DNA of 64,000 nucleotides from Elmis aenea. Lineage: Eukaryota; Arthropoda; Insecta; Coleoptera; Elmidae. Both the position numbers and the translations under genes were made by a program. Within the stretch, counting starts at the first letter, position 1, and every line of letters starts with the position of its first letter. A model generated the notes under the pieces. It searched no databases. It was not told where the DNA came from and saw only the letters and a program-made list of their open reading frames with translations. This document shows, one piece after another, positions 22,301 to 59,200 of this stretch. The stretch lies in the NCBI GenBank assembly GCA_947652605.1, contig OX393577.1:24803466-24867465 (forward strand), given 5' to 3'.

Positions 22301-25300
22301 GATCCCCATTAGATGGAGTGAAAAATGGAAGTTTCGAAAATCATCTTTCCTATATATGGAAAAGTGTAAACGACGTGTGTTTAAACACCCAGTGAAATTT
22401 CAACTTGATTCGTCAACGTTTAGCGGTGCCCCCACTACTTCAAAGTTCAAATAATCGCTATATCGGTGCTTCGTTTCAGTTTAACGGTTTACTGTGTAAT
22501 GTTTATGTATTTAAGACAGAAAGTGAGTACTGAGTAACTGATTGTGAGTATTAATACATCCTATATATAACGGGTAAAAATATATGGTTTCACATATTTA
22601 TTTTCAAGTCGAATACTGCAATTTCATTGAAAACCTATTCTTGTAGCTTTATGTGTGGAATATGCATAAAACTAGGAAAAACTTAGACTGTCCTGTGTTT
22701 GGGGCACCGTCAAAATTTAAAGAAAATGTTTTACCAACGTATGCTGATTTGATGAAAAATTATTTTTGCATACGTCAATCCTTACTGGATGTCTCACCAA
22801 ACAAAGCGGAACCGCCATTAGTAAATATTGCGTCTATATTAATTGTAGAGCTAAAACATTATGGATAAAAGCATCGATTCCAGTAGTGTCAGATCAACAA
22901 ATTTTACATTTGATCAGAAAGTATAATGAGAAAGTAAGGAACATTAAGAAACCCATGAAATCCAGATACAATGAGGCTCTTAAAGGAAAGGTGAAAGAGT
23001 TCAAAGAGTGCGCAGAAAAAAAACTGTTTGATATTTCAGCATGCAAATGTTCTGACTTTATGTTGTGCAAGTGCAAAAACAAAGTGCCTTCTAGGGAACG
23101 TGAATTCTTAATGGATCAGAGGAATTCTGGAAAAATGGTTATTGGTTCGGTTGACGTGGCAACCACCAAACACAATGAACGTTTACTATACAGAAAGGAA
23201 TTAGAGAGCAAGGCTTGAGCCACAATTTCTAAATCACAAGAATGCGAATATAAAACAAGTAGCTTATCATCAGAAGACGATGGTGATTCAGAAGAAAAAG
23301 ATAGTAAGAAAAGCACTGCCTGTTCTCAGAAACCAACTGAAACCTCTCAAATGCATCTTCGTTTACCAAGTCTAGCACAAGCTTGTGATCGAACCGGAAT
23401 CTCTGATAGATCAGCTGCCATTATTGCAAGTGTAGACTTAAAGACATTGGTATAGTAGCAGAGGCGGACTCGCGCAAAATAATCGACAGAAGCATGGTGA
23501 GAAGAGAAAGGAAAAGAGCTGGTTATATTTTGAAGAGAGACGAAACAGAGACCGGAAATATAATAAATGCTATCTACTTCGATGGACGAAAAGATAAAAC
23601 TCTATCTCAAAATATGGTAGAAGACAAAAGCCATATAACAAAAATCACTGAAGAGCATATTGTGTTTGTATCTGAACCCAGCTCGAAATACTTCGGTCAT
23701 ATTACCGTTTCATCAAAACTTTAACATACATTTGATGAAAGAACAGGGGAGGTGTGGTGGGTGGACGGAACTCAACATGCAGCCACCTCCTCGTGGTGAG
23801 TTCTGGGTTGTTTTGATAAAAAAAACAAGCGAAGAGGTGCATAATACAGAATAACACCATATATTTAATATTGCTAGAAGAAAAATAATTTCTTTAGGTG
23901 ACTGGGGGCACCGGATGACTTTTAGGAACGTAATTTTTGGCACGCTCAACACACTCCATATGCCGCCACTTTTCCACATATAGGATAAAGAAATTTTTGA
24001 TTTTAATATTTTTTTGCTGTTTTCACTCCGCCCTAATCCCCATGCATTTACTCGAATTTGGGACACCCTGTATATAAAAATTAAAGTAGCATGGGTGAAT
24101 TTATGATTTTAAGACATTTATTAATAAAGAATTTAAAAAATTGTGTGAGTTAACTGTTTCAATTACGATATTTAAATTAAATTGCAATAACATTTTAGGT
24201 CAGATAAAGGTGGAGAATTTGCACATATTGCTATCGCTGGCCAAGGTGGAGCCTTAACGAATGGAAAAGAGGCGCTAGCATTTGCGGTATTACAGCGAGC
24301 TCTAGGCGTCGGTCCATCTATTAAGTACTGTCGTGAAAATCGAGGACTTTTGAGCAAAGGTGTGGCCAATTGCGCAAGCCAACCGTTCGGTATTGGTGCA
24401 ATCAATATAAGCTATTCCGATTCAGGCTTGTTTGGTGTTATGATTACAACTCCCGCTGAACAAGCAGCCGCCCTTGTAAACGCAGCAGTTAAAGTATTGA
24501 AATGTGGACTCGTTTCGTCAGAAGATGTCTGTAGAGGTTTGTTGTAAACCTTGAATGTAACTCTTTAATATTGAGAAGTTGTTATTTTTGACCATAAAGA
24601 CACCCAAGCTGTGTCCAATATTCATGTTATAATCAGGGATGGGGAGTCGAAGCTTTTTTGAGGAGTCGGAGTCGGTAAAAAACTATCGACTCCCGACTCT
24701 TTTTACTTTCGCCATACGTAGTATGAAGAAAGTATTGTGATCGCAATTTTTTTTATAAAAAACTGATTTTTTACATTTTCTTCATTATGTATTAAATAGA
24801 AAATTAAAATATTAAACTTTGTTTACCATCGGGAGTCGGAGTCGGGAGTCGATTTTTACAAATACCAACTCGGGAGTCGATTATTTTTATGCCGACTCCC
24901 CATCCCTGGTTATAATAATGGATTATTTGAATAAATTCCTTTTTGTCTATTACACAGATATTTTTTAAATCCAATGTTACTGCACTTAAATTTATATTTT
25001 TAAATTGCAAGTTTAAATGCTTTTATATCTAAGTTTGTTTTTTAATGGTTGTTTCATTTTTATTTTAGCTAAAAAACAAGCAGCCACAGCTGTTCTATGC
25101 AACATGGAAAATGCGTATAATGCTATTGAAGATATGGGCCGTCAAGCGGTTCTTCTCGGATGTGCTGTAAGTGGCCCTCAGATTGCTTGTGCACTGGAAG
25201 CTGTAACTGAACAAGATGTTAATGCCGTAAGTTTTTTTTATAAGATCTTTTGTAGTATAGCTTGTCCAGCATAATGATGGACACAATGTTGGTTATATTG

Positions 25301-25461
25301 CTCTATCTAAAATTTTTTAAGTTAAGTATTAATTTTGCGTCTAATAAATTATTATTACAATTTCTTTTGCACAGGTGGCCCAGAAACTAGCATCAAGTCG
25401 TCTTTCCATGGCTTCTGTAGGTAATTTGAAATGTGTTCCTTTCCTTGATGAATTGAAGTAA
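19373..25461 (+). CDS. UQCRC2: Cytochrome b-c1 complex subunit 2, mitochondrial (UQCRC2)
   Basis: This is core protein 2 of respiratory complex III, in the inner mitochondrial membrane. Seven exons: 19373-19417, 19525-19664, 19722-20028, 20080-20342, 24199-24536, 25069-25226 and 25375-25461. All phases close, giving 445 residues, the normal length. The N-terminus MASNITKSPFLRTAA then IRGFAT is a typical presequence. The M16-peptidase fold is seen in SAAENESPISRVSVLFRAGS, GATHVLRIAAGLS, LRAIDLLHKAAYRSRGLGNS and GGEFAHIAIAGQGG. The zinc-binding HxxEH motif is absent, as expected for core 2. Intron 4 (20343-24198) contains a 3.6-kb transposon complex, and intron 5 a hAT-type MITE. It converges with STX8, with stop codons 220 bases apart. 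Confidence 0.95.
21145..21591. mobile_element. hAT-type MITE built of AACCGGTTTT motifs
   Basis: Ends CAGGGCTAGAAACCG and CGGTTTCATGCCCTG, flanked by an exact 8-bp duplication GTTACAAA (21137-21144 and 21592-21599). The inside repeats AAAACCGGTTTT and GGTTAACC units. Copy B of the host element shows the unoccupied site near 54060 (ATTACAAATAT). Confidence 0.75.
22310..24035 (+). mobile_element. hAT-like element with unknown, decayed protein, 1.7 kb
   Basis: The termini TAGATGGAGTGAAAA and the inverse of TAGGGCGGAGTGAAAA are flanked by the 8-bp duplication ATCCCCAT (22302-22309 and 24036-24043). Subterminal pieces CCTATATATGGAAAAGTG and GGTGCCCCCA are also inverted at both ends. The inside holds one coding region broken by two frameshifts and an in-frame TGA (23216-23218). 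The readings include NLDCPVFGAPSKFKENVLPT, ACKCSDFMLCKCKNKVPSRE (Cys-rich), LAQACDRTGISDRSAAIIAS and EEHIVFVSEPSSKYFGHITV. I do not recognise this protein family. The 8-bp duplication and TAGGG-type end favour hAT, but that is inference. Confidence 0.55.
22653..23724 (+). pseudogene. Unrecognised transposon-borne protein, broken
   Basis: The coding region of the element at 22310-24035. It runs in pieces: from about 22653 to 22860, then a frame change, then to a TGA at 23216-23218, continuing in the same frame to about 23453, then another frame change to 23724. Residue character is that of a soluble, basic, Cys-containing protein with an acidic Ser-rich linker (SSEDDGDSEEKDSKKS). The C-terminal part is missing. 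Function unknown. Confidence 0.45.
24634..24908. mobile_element. hAT-type MITE built of GGAGTCG motifs, UQCRC2 intron 5
   Basis: Ends CAGGGATGGGGAGTCG and CGACTCCCCATCCCTG, flanked by GTTATAAT (24626-24633 and 24909-24916). Units GGGAGTCGGAGTCGG and their inverses fill the ends. 275 bp, no coding capacity. Confidence 0.75.
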
Positions 25462-25681
25462 ATTAATTTAAAGCAAAAGTGTCACTTTGCTTAGTATCAG
25501 CCTCTGAAGCACATTATGTTGTGCTGGCGTTGGGGATACGTGTATTATTGTAAATGTTTTAATTTAAATACACTCTTAATATATGAAAAATCTTTTATTA
25601 AAATAATATTTTAGAATAACCTAGTCATATAAAAATATTTGGTATAAGTGTAAACTCATCATAAAATGATTAATATGAAAA

Positions 25682-26973
25682 TTAAATAGCAACAACAGTA
25701 ATAATACTAATAAACAAAAGAATAATTATCACCCAATAAATGCAAGTTTTGTCTTTTCTATCGACAGTTCCGATGTGTCTGGTTTCATTGGTTACTCTGA
25801 CATCGGTTCGTTCTATATGATCACCCAAATCCTCGATTATATCTAAAAAGAATATTAATTAAGTCACTATAACAACTGAAAAATATTTTTGTATTACCGT
25901 TTTGCAAATCAACTTCATCGCTTATTGTTTGAGCAATGTTTTTTTGCCTCGATATAATTTTTGATAGATTTTCTAAACCTCTTTCTTGGTCTGTAACAAA
26001 AATATTTAACAATGGAAGTGCCGATTGTGCGTTACATAATAAGCCAGGTTATATAGTCCATGAATAAACTATCGAGGGTCTCATATCAGAGGGGCATATA
26101 AGCCATCTGTAAAATTGTTCAAGAAAAGAGTTTAATTCTCCCTGTAAATTAAATTTTTATGCAATCACCAATTCTGTTTCTGCTTATATATCAAAATAAT
26201 ATGTTGATTTTTCTGACAGAGATTTATTTTTTTTCTTCAGTTTAACACATTTTTGCGAAGAATCTCCATTTTTGTATTTTTGGTGCATACGCCCCTCTGA
26301 TATGAGACCCTCGATATATTAATTATTTGAACCTTCAAGCATTTGTTTTTGCTGCACTTTTATTTGGCCCACATTATACTGATTTTGCTCATTTCCAAGC
26401 AATTCATCATCTTCTGTACCCCACCTAGAAACTCCAGCAGCACCCATTAATTGACTTCTGTTATGATTTACATTTGTTAATGGCTCATCAAACATTGTTT
26501 GCAACTGTTTTGCTTTAGACTGCAGAGTTTCCACTTGCCGATTCCGTCTTTCCACTTCATCATATGTGCTACGAAATAGGTAGATAATTCACTTGAAATA
26601 CTATATTTAATGTTACTTACATTGACTTTGTTTTGGCTGCCTGGTCTAACTTTTGTTTTAACTGATTAACTTCCGTGTTATACTGTTTAAGCCGCAAGCG
26701 AATGGAAGCCGACAATTGTGAATAGCGATCAGTCGATTTTGGTTCTTTTTGTCGTAAAGTGAATTGTTCCATGGTATCGCGATGTAGCCTTTCACAGGAC
26801 TCATGTTCCAAGAGCCTAAAAATTAAGTTTTCTGTTAAATAGTCCGATCATTATAATAGGTTATGTCTCTGGTTCTGAAAGTTTGTTATTTAATTTAAAG
26901 TGGTTTTACATTTTAACAATTATTAACTGATATTACATTACCATGGATCTTCTCCAAGATTTAATAGTGCCAT
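25682..26973 (-). CDS. Stx8: Syntaxin-8 (Qc-SNARE)
   Basis: A tail-anchored SNARE for late-endosome fusion. Five exons on the minus strand: 26942-26973, 26621-26815, 26333-26568, 25898-25990 and 25682-25842. All phases close, giving 238 residues (human 236). The start reads MALLNLGEDPW, then LLEHESCERLHRDTMEQF. The SNARE motif begins at DQERGLENLSKIISRQKNIA, with the zero-layer Gln in DEVDLQN. The tail RKDKTC is followed by a hydrophobic anchor (IYWVIIILLFISIITVVAI) at the very end. The intron at 25991-26332 carries a small MITE. It converges with UQCRC2. Confidence 0.93.
26072..26314. mobile_element. MITE in STX8 intron, TA-flanked
   Basis: Inverted ends TCGAGGGTCTCATATCAGAG then GGGC, about 24 bp perfect, flanked by TA (26070-26071, 26315-26316). 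243 bp, Tc1/mariner-like in its junctions. No coding capacity. Confidence 0.65.
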
Positions 26974-28197
26974 TATTGCGAAACGGTAATTTCGGAAACT
27001 CAAATGTTAAAGGTCAGGTGTTGTCAAAAATGTCAAATCATAAAAACTTGTGCCCGCCAAATATATCTTCAAAGCTGTATGCAATATTCCATGGGCTTTC
27101 GCGTTTTTTTATACATAATTAGGGGTCGTTATAAAATAGTTCCTTATCCTTATGCTCTTGTGCATGTTTTGTGTTAAAATAACTATTGACAACAAAAATG
27201 TAATTCTGATATGCGCAGGTGCGGTGATTGAGGTCATAAAATATGGTGGTTTTGTGAATCTGTGCAAAAGTTGTGACAGTTTTCAGCGGTTTAGAGTGGA
27301 AATTTGTCCCTTTAAAGGGGTTTAAAATTCAAAATGAACATTGCGTTGGGTTAAACTGTAATTTAAGATAACGATTTTGTGTTGTAGTTTAATAAAGTGA
27401 TGAAACATTAATCGTGTACAAAGGATTGTAGTTGGTATTGATAGGTGAGTAGACCATATGCCTATATTACCTTGCTGAAAGCCTTCCCAAAACTCTTAAT
27501 TATAAATTTTTGAATGTTGTTTTATTGCGTACATGGTCTGAATAAGTTCCTTCTCTGATCTTAATTAAAAATAATTGGTAAATGTGTTAAGATGCAATCA
27601 TCGTAGTTCCGGGATGCAAAGATTAGCAATTTTTAATCTTGCACGGTAGGATATACCATGAAAATTATTAACAATACCATTCATAGTATTTTGTCTATTT
27701 TATATTAAATTGATTCTTCAATACTGTCATAAAATTGATCCAGACTGCTTGTTTATCGCAGTTTAAATAAATTTATCAACAATCACCCACGTTCCATGCA
27801 ATCAAAACATCTTTAACCACAAATTGACGTCTTTACAAACATGGAAATAAAAACCGTTAGATTTATTCGTGCACAATAAGTTATATTGTTCTTTTGTTCA
27901 AATTTAAACTTATTTGTTTTGCACTTATCGCTTGAATAGACTTTTTTAAACTCATTTGTTTTACCAATGTTTTGTTTTTGTTGCGTAAAGCAATTTAAAA
28001 ACCCCAAATTTTACACGACGAAAATAATTAGAAATATTTCAATGTTACGCCGTACCTTAATTTTTGTGGTTAATTTAATACACAATCAGTTAATAATTTG
28101 TTCAAGCATTGCAAAATTATATGAAATAAACGTTTTTTTCATAGGTGTCGATATGATACTACTTGCTAGAAATGTTGAATATTGATTGTATGGTCAG
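26974..28197. other. STX8 upstream / possible TMEM184B 5' region
   Basis: No protein-coding gene seen. It should hold the STX8 promoter. A donor-like site TTGATAGGTGAGTAG near 27437-27451 follows a stretch that could be a noncoding first exon of the plus-strand TMEM184B gene, whose first coding exon starts with an acceptor at 31377. Transcript data would be needed to support this. Confidence 0.3.
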
Positions 28198-28593
28198 TAG
28201 GGGTGGGCGATATATCGATATATCGATAAATATCGATATAATTTTGATATCGATATATCGAAATATCGGATATCGATATATCGAAATATCGGATATCGAT
28301 ATATCGAAATATCGATGTATCGGAATATCGATATATCGGAATATCGATATATCGGAATATCGATATATCGATATTCCGACATTCCGATATATCGATATTT
28401 TAAGGGCGAGAAGCTTTTTTTTTTTTTTTTTTTATGTCACCAGTCTCTTTTTTCACTTTTTTACCGACTTTTTTAGCTTCGCGCCGCTTTTATATCGAAA
28501 TTTCGATATGTCGATATACATCGATAATCCGATATATCGATATATCGATATTCCGATATATCGATATCGAAATTTGGATATCGCCCACCCCTA
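28198..28593. mobile_element. hAT-type MITE built of ATATCGATA motifs
   Basis: Ends TAGGGGTGGGCGATAT and ATATCGCCCACCCCTA, flanked by ATGGTCAG (28190-28197 and 28594-28601). Nearly all of the inside is variations of GATATATCGATATTCCGATA, so open frames here read as I-D-I-S-R-Y repeats and are artefacts. Confidence 0.78.
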
Positions 28594-28601
28594 ATGGTCA
28601 G

Positions 28602-29487
28602 CATTGTTTTTTTTTTCCAAGTAAGAGTTCTATCACTTATATATTTACTTTTTTTTATTTATTAATATGGTAAATAAATATTATTATGATATTAGGAGCG
28701 GTATCAATCTGCGTGGCTAAATAGATACTGTAACATGTGGTTAATCTCATTCGATTATAATAATATAAACTTAATTAATGTTTATATTGAACATATTCTT
28801 TTTTTATAACATAAATCTTGAACAGTGTGAATGGCTAATGAACTATCGATACTAATTTTTCCAAGAGAAAACGTATCAGAACCACCAGAGCTCTATTTCT
28901 GTAGCTGGAGCCGAAATTCGGAATAGTTTGTGATCTTGTCCTCAATTTCTGGTTACTAATCCAATCCTAAATTATTTTTTGTTGTGTAATAATGCTCTGT
29001 AAAACTCCAGTACAATCAATAATGAACATATTTGCATCACAAAATAAATTAAAATAATTAGATATTTAATTGCTTTTCCACTTGATTAAAAATAATTGAA
29101 ATTGTCGAAGTCTCTGGCAAAATGTTAAATTTAATAATATTTAAGCATTAAATTACGAATGAAGATATTCCAGCCGATTTTTTGAACTGGCCAAAAATTG
29201 CCATGTTTTTATTAGTATAAAGCTATAAAGGTTTAGATGGAAAATTACTGGAGTCCAGAGGCAAAGAATTAAAACGCGTTATCTAAATGCCTTCATCCTT
29301 CATTCATGAATAAGAGAACATAATGATTTGGTTCTGGTTTTTGGTTTAGAGCATACGATACAAAAAGCAATTAACTAAAAGCATGTGTATGTGGTAAAGA
29401 TTCAACTAAGTATGAGTATATAATTGTGCTTGTAACAGTTTTTAATTTTTAAAAGATAAACGACTGCAGTCAAAAATACAGATCTTA
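28602..29487. other. No gene seen
   Basis: AT-rich sequence without open frames of protein character and without clear repeat ends. It lies either upstream of TMEM184B or in a 5' noncoding intron. Confidence 0.35.
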
Positions 29488-30978
29488 TACAGGGTGATTT
29501 AAATTCGAGTTTAAGCATGGGGATCTCGCTTTATAATAGCCAGAGTAGGTATAGGTTTAAATTTGGCAAGCTACTAAATTCGATGCTCATTGATAATCCA
29601 AAGAGAAATTGGAAATATCTCAAACGGTATCGGAGAAAATTAGGAAAAACCGGAAAATACGATTTTTGAAAATCGTCCATAACTCCTTTGGAGTTTGAAA
29701 TATTTTAAATGTGTAAAAACATTGTCCAAGCAACTTTTTAAACCGAATCGGATGGTGGTCACACATTTTTCCTAGATCTATTCGTTTTTGTTTTATGACA
29801 ACCAACTTTGTTTTTTCTTATGGGCACAATTTTCGCTATTTACATAATCAAATAGCATTTATTTTTCTGAATCCATTGATGTATCACACATGGTATTTTA
29901 CTTTTTCTTTCATTATCAAATTTGAAAAAATGCGTTTTAAACAACCACTATAAAAATAAATCAGGTAGGCCGGTCATTGTAGTTTATGTTGTTTCCATGA
30001 CAACCTATTACTTGTCAGATTAAAGATTCGTAAAAATGAACCTTAATAACAAAAAAAAAACGCGATTGCTGCGAATTTTTTATATCATTCTTTTAAGTTT
30101 TGTTCTACTTTATACAAATTTACTTAAGTTTCTGTTTAACGAAAAATAGTTTTTTTTCCGGATATGTTTGTACTAAAAATATTTTTTTTATTGTCATCTG
30201 AAACCTTCTGCCATATTTTTCTCTAAGTTTGTCAAAAGCCCCATATTTACCTAAGCTTCTGTCCAAGAACAAAAATATGTTTGCGAGGGTTGTGTTCTTT
30301 CTGGATAGGTTTCTGCATATATTTGTCTTGACAATATAAAATTCTTTTCAATGAATAAAAAATTTGCAGAATATCGCGTTTTTCTTTGTTATTAAAGTTC
30401 ATTTTTACGAATTCATAATGTGACAAGTAATAGGTTTTCAAAACTTTTAGTTTGTTAATTGGTTATCATGGAAACAACATAAACTACTATGACCGGCCTA
30501 CCTGATTTACAGTGGTTGTTTATACGCATTTTTTCAAATTCGACAATGATAGAAGAAGTAAAATTCCATGTGTGATACATCAATAGATTCAGAAAAATAA
30601 ATGCTATTTGATTATGTAAATAGCGAAAATTGTGCCCATAAGAAAAAACAAAGTTGGTTGTCATAAAACAAAAACGAATAAATCTAGGAAAAATGTGTGA
30701 CCACCATTCGATTCGGTATAAAAAGTTGCTTGGGCAATGTTTTTACACATTTAGAATATTACAAACTCCAAAGGAGTTATAGACGATTTTCAAAAATCGT
30801 ATTTTCCGGTTTTTCCTAATTTTCTCCGATACCGTTTGAGATATTTCCAATTTCTCTTTGGATTATCAATGAGCATCGAATTTAGTAGCTTGGCCAAATT
30901 TAAACCTACCTATACCTACTCTAGCTATTATAATAAGCGAGATCCCCATGCTTAAACTCGAATTTCAATCTTCCTGTA
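29488..30978. mobile_element. Fold-back element 3 (TACAGGGTG class)
   Basis: Left end TACAGGGTGATTTAAATTCG; right end CGAATTTCAATCTTCCTGTA. The arms are inverted repeats of about 600 bp with the same internal landmarks (GCATGGGGATCTCGCT next to the ends, as in element 2). The loop carries a minus-strand ORF (30247-30402) of transposase-HTH type. Confidence 0.68.
30247..30402 (-). CDS. Truncated transposase-like HTH ORF in fold-back loop
   Basis: 51 residues from the ATG at 30400-30402: MNFNNKEKRDILQIFYSLKR, then ...KYMQKPIQKEHNPRKHIFVL and GQKLR. The spacing of the hydrophobic first helix, the YMQK piece and the H.PRK.IF.....L pattern fit the same DUF4817-like N-terminal domain as the ORFs at 16057-16293 and 49231-49335. 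No catalytic domain follows. Confidence 0.45.
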   Translation of the reverse strand: MNFNNKEKRDILQIFYSLKRILYCQDKYMQKPIQKEHNPRKHIFVLGQKLR

Positions 30979-31377
30979 TGCTTCATTTACGAGTTATCAT
31001 TATCACATTTTTATTGAAATATAATTTAGTCATTACGCATTGTAAGGTAATAACGACATAGGTATCGTTATTTAGTTATTTATTTTTTGGTTTGTTTTTT
31101 TATTCAACCATGCCACACAACACAACCAACAGCTGCCTACTTGGTAACTTGGTGTATGATTTTTTTAACCTTTTGTTTAATTAATTGCTGTAACCCACAA
31201 CAAAGGTCTGCAATTATTTCTTTTATTCATGCGATTTGAATGCAAGTTCAGGGTCTGATGTTTGGAAAACTCTATAACGTTTATTTTATTGCATATTGCA
31301 TGGAATTGAATTTTGTTGTAATTTATTTGTATTGTAATAGTATTGGTGTTTTGCTGTATCAGATTTTTTAATTTTAG
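30979..31377. other. Upstream of first TMEM184B coding exon, no gene seen
   Basis: AT-rich sequence ending in the polypyrimidine tract and AG acceptor at 31376-31377 that precede the TMEM184B start codon. This implies an upstream noncoding exon that I cannot place with certainty. Confidence 0.4.
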
Positions 31378-31379
31378 GC

Positions 31380-56283
<24,904 letters not shown>

Positions 56284-58874
56284 ACCTAGACTAGATCAAG
56301 TATTCCATATGTAGGTAATATTTAGCCAAATTTTAGGTTTTATATTCGTTTTAAGTTAACAAAATAATATATTTTTCTACTTTTTATTTATTTAGTGACT
56401 GTTTTTTGTTTTCAAGTGCAAACGGATTTTGATTAAGGGGATGAATGACATTCTTAAAGCTCAACCAATTAAAAGTTTAAAAAACTACTAGCACCCCAAA
56501 ATCTTAGTCTGTGATCGTAGACGGTAATTTAAAGCTAACATTAGTTAATTTATTTCACTACAAAACATCACTAATAGTAATGATATATTACTTAATTACT
56601 TTTGATTTACAAAAAAAATGGTCTTGTGGCTTTTAACTTAAACTGTAACCCTTAACTTGCAAAATTTGTAAAGCTATGGTCAAATTATATAATTTAACTA
56701 ATAAAAAATCACTTCCAGTAAATGTATCATGAAAAATATTATAAAATAAAGCACTTTTGTCAAATTAAATAATACGGATTTAATGGAGTATTGTAAATGA
56801 CTGTAAGAGAATGCAGAAAAAGGATTATTTATTCAGGCCTTATAACCGAAGGACATTAATTGTTTTAAAGTTAATTTTGAGTGTTCAAAGTGTAAATCAA
56901 GTTTATAATTAAAAACTGGCTTTGAAAGCCTCAATTCTAAAAAGAATTAATTTTGTTCTATTGTGTTAAGCAGTAAACTGGGTTTTTAAATTTAATTTAC
57001 ATCTTCTAATGATGAATTTCATCAGTACAGTTTGAAAAATTAATGAATATATATTATAACTTATTTTATTGATGAGTTTATAAAATTGTCTTAATTATTT
57101 TAAAAGTGGCAAGTTCAAGTCTTGATTACATTTTAAAAACAAATAAAACAACATAGGTACATTTTATACACACCACTTGTAGGTGAAGCGATTATTTGTC
57201 AAACTTGTTTTGATTTTACTTTTTGAGTTTTCTTGGACGATTACTTCTCCAGAAATACATATATTGAAAATTATTAATTTTTAATCTACAGAATTTTATT
57301 TTAACGTATTTTATTATAACCAGTGTTTTTCAAAATAAAAGAATATTTAATTAGTTTTTAGTTGTGTTATATCTAGATATTTTTTATGGGAGCTACTACG
57401 GTACTAAGTATTGTTGATAAACATTGGTTTAATTAAATGGATTGAATCATGAAACCATACAGTCACGAATTTAAAAAAATACAAGTATACAATTTTCTGA
57501 TTCTAATTTAATTGCTTTGTAGATATAATAAAAGCAAACAAATGTTTTTTTCAGCATTTTGTTAAAATTATGTTCATTTTTTATGTGTAGTAGCATGTTT
57601 AAAGTATAATAATTTATGAATAGACTTGGTGTTTCTAAATTGCTAGCTAAAAAGCTGATATTTTTATAGAATATACAACTTTTTAAAAAATCTTATTTAT
57701 TATAAAGTGCAAATAATAACTTTAAACCACAATGTCCTGCAATCCAGAAACAATAATAAACATTTTGGGTTTTATTAAATAATTTCTTTTTATACAATAC
57801 TTAAAATGTGGTGGTATCCTTTTCATGTAACAAACTAATTGCATCCAACAAACGCTCTATATCGAGCTGAGTAATTCTAAAGGTGTTTGTAAAACTGCAG
57901 GATATAACAAATGGCCTTTATTTCCGTAAAATAAGGGATAAAGTGCAATAAAAGTATTTTTACTAGTCATAATCTACACTCTTTTTCTCGTATATGTTTT
58001 AAGGTTTATTCAAATATTGTAAATACATTGTCTATTCTCAATATTGTCGAAAGTTTAAGCATAGACTAATGAAAGCTCTATATTCAGAGTATTCAGAGGT
58101 ACTATTTTTATGGAATGAGTAGATTTGTATAATGTCGGTGCAAGTGCAAAGTGCAAACTTTTTGTGTGAAATATGTGTAATGTAATCTTGAAAATTATTT
58201 ATTACATTACTACAACGTTTATTTCTGTTTTCTGTTAGGTTTTTTGTGTTGTTTTAACAATATTTTAATATGTGCATGTTTTATGTGTTTCTATTCCTGT
58301 TCTAGTGTTCCTTACAAGCCTAAACCAAAATGTTTAAAATGCAGTTATATCTTAGAATATTTATTTTATTGTACTGTTAAAAGTTTTAATTACAAATATA
58401 ATATGACAATTAAAATGTTTTTTTACTGTGACTTACAAACCTGATACTTCATAAATTAGCAACAGTAAAATTATACCTTATGTTTTCTAAAAACAGAGTT
58501 GTTGGTTATAAAACATGATAAACTATTTATTCAAAAGCAAATGAAGTAACAAAAAATTATTATTTTTTAGTTATGTAAAGAGATTGTAGGTTCTTTTCGG
58601 AACTAATTTCGACAATTGTCTTAAATAGAAAACAAACATCTTTCAAAATATTTGTTTAAAGAATTTTCCCTTATGTATGTATTATGTAACAATATTTATG
58701 TAACACAGGAAGTTCTTATCTTTTAAAAACATATTTATTTTAAATCCAATCTGATCTATTTTGATTGAATCTACTTTTGTATTTTGAAAGAATTATAATC
58801 CTTTTTAACTTATTTTGTGACCAACTATTTGAAAAATTAGCGTTTAAAAAAAAAAATCAATATTTATTATCTCA
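56284..58874. other. TMEM184B 3' UTR / downstream, no gene seen
   Basis: 2.6 kb of AT-rich sequence after the stop, with many AATAAA-like hexamers, so the 3' end cannot be placed. Short open frames (for example 58244-58444) look random. Confidence 0.4.
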
Positions 58875-59200
58875 ACAAGTAAGAAACTCTTAAAAACGTA
58901 TGTGTGGAGCGTGGCTTTATATGGATCAGAAACTAACATTGGGAACACAAGAAAGGAAGAGATTGGGATCATTTGATAGCCGGGCTTTAGAAGAAACAGT
59001 TGATTGAACATATTTTAAGACATGGAGGGTTGCTGCTTACCATAGTAGAGGGCAAAATAAAATGTTAAGGGAAGACCAAGACTGTTATACAAAACAAATA
59101 CTAATGTGTTACATGCAACACACACAGAAATAAAAAGACTAGCAGAAAATATTGGCATGGAAGTTTACACAAACCAGTCCCAGGACTGATTACTCTAAGA
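58875..59200 (+). pseudogene. 3' scrap of a non-LTR retrotransposon reverse transcriptase
   Basis: Broken frames read KTYVWSVALYGSETNIG, then MRHGGLLLTIVEGKI with disruptions, then EIKRLAENI. These match the usual order of the C-terminal region of insect LINE reverse transcriptases (YVWSVALYG...ET...RHGGLL...I.GK). About 320 bp, with many stops; a 5'-truncated dead copy. Confidence 0.55.

Larger units (their letters stand above)
20456..24072. mobile_element. Fold-back element 2, copy A, in UQCRC2 intron 4
   Basis: Left end TGCAGGATGTCCCAAATTCG (mutated from TACAGGGTG); right end CGAATTTGGGACACCCTGTA. The arms are inverted repeats of several hundred bases. The right arm is split by a hAT-like element (22310-24035), and the loop is split by a hAT-type MITE (21145-21591). 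Without these it is about 1.4 kb. Copy B of the same element lies at 53359-55546. The loop starts an ORF beginning MENKR that is broken in this copy by the MITE. Confidence 0.7.

Noticed and set aside
22067..22454. Open frames near the arms of fold-back element 2 (also 20422-20664)
   Set aside because: The same arm sequence read in both directions; not protein-like.
24172..24405. Minus-strand frame opposite UQCRC2 exon 5
   Set aside because: Shadow of a real exon.
28198..28593. Regularly spaced repeats considered as a CRISPR-like array
   Set aside because: The repeats are palindromic words without unique spacers, in a eukaryotic genome, and bounded by transposon ends.
28163..28673. Open frames of Ile-Asp-Ile-Ser-Arg-Tyr repeats on both strands
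   Set aside because: Translation of ATATCGATA repeats inside a hAT-type MITE, not a gene.
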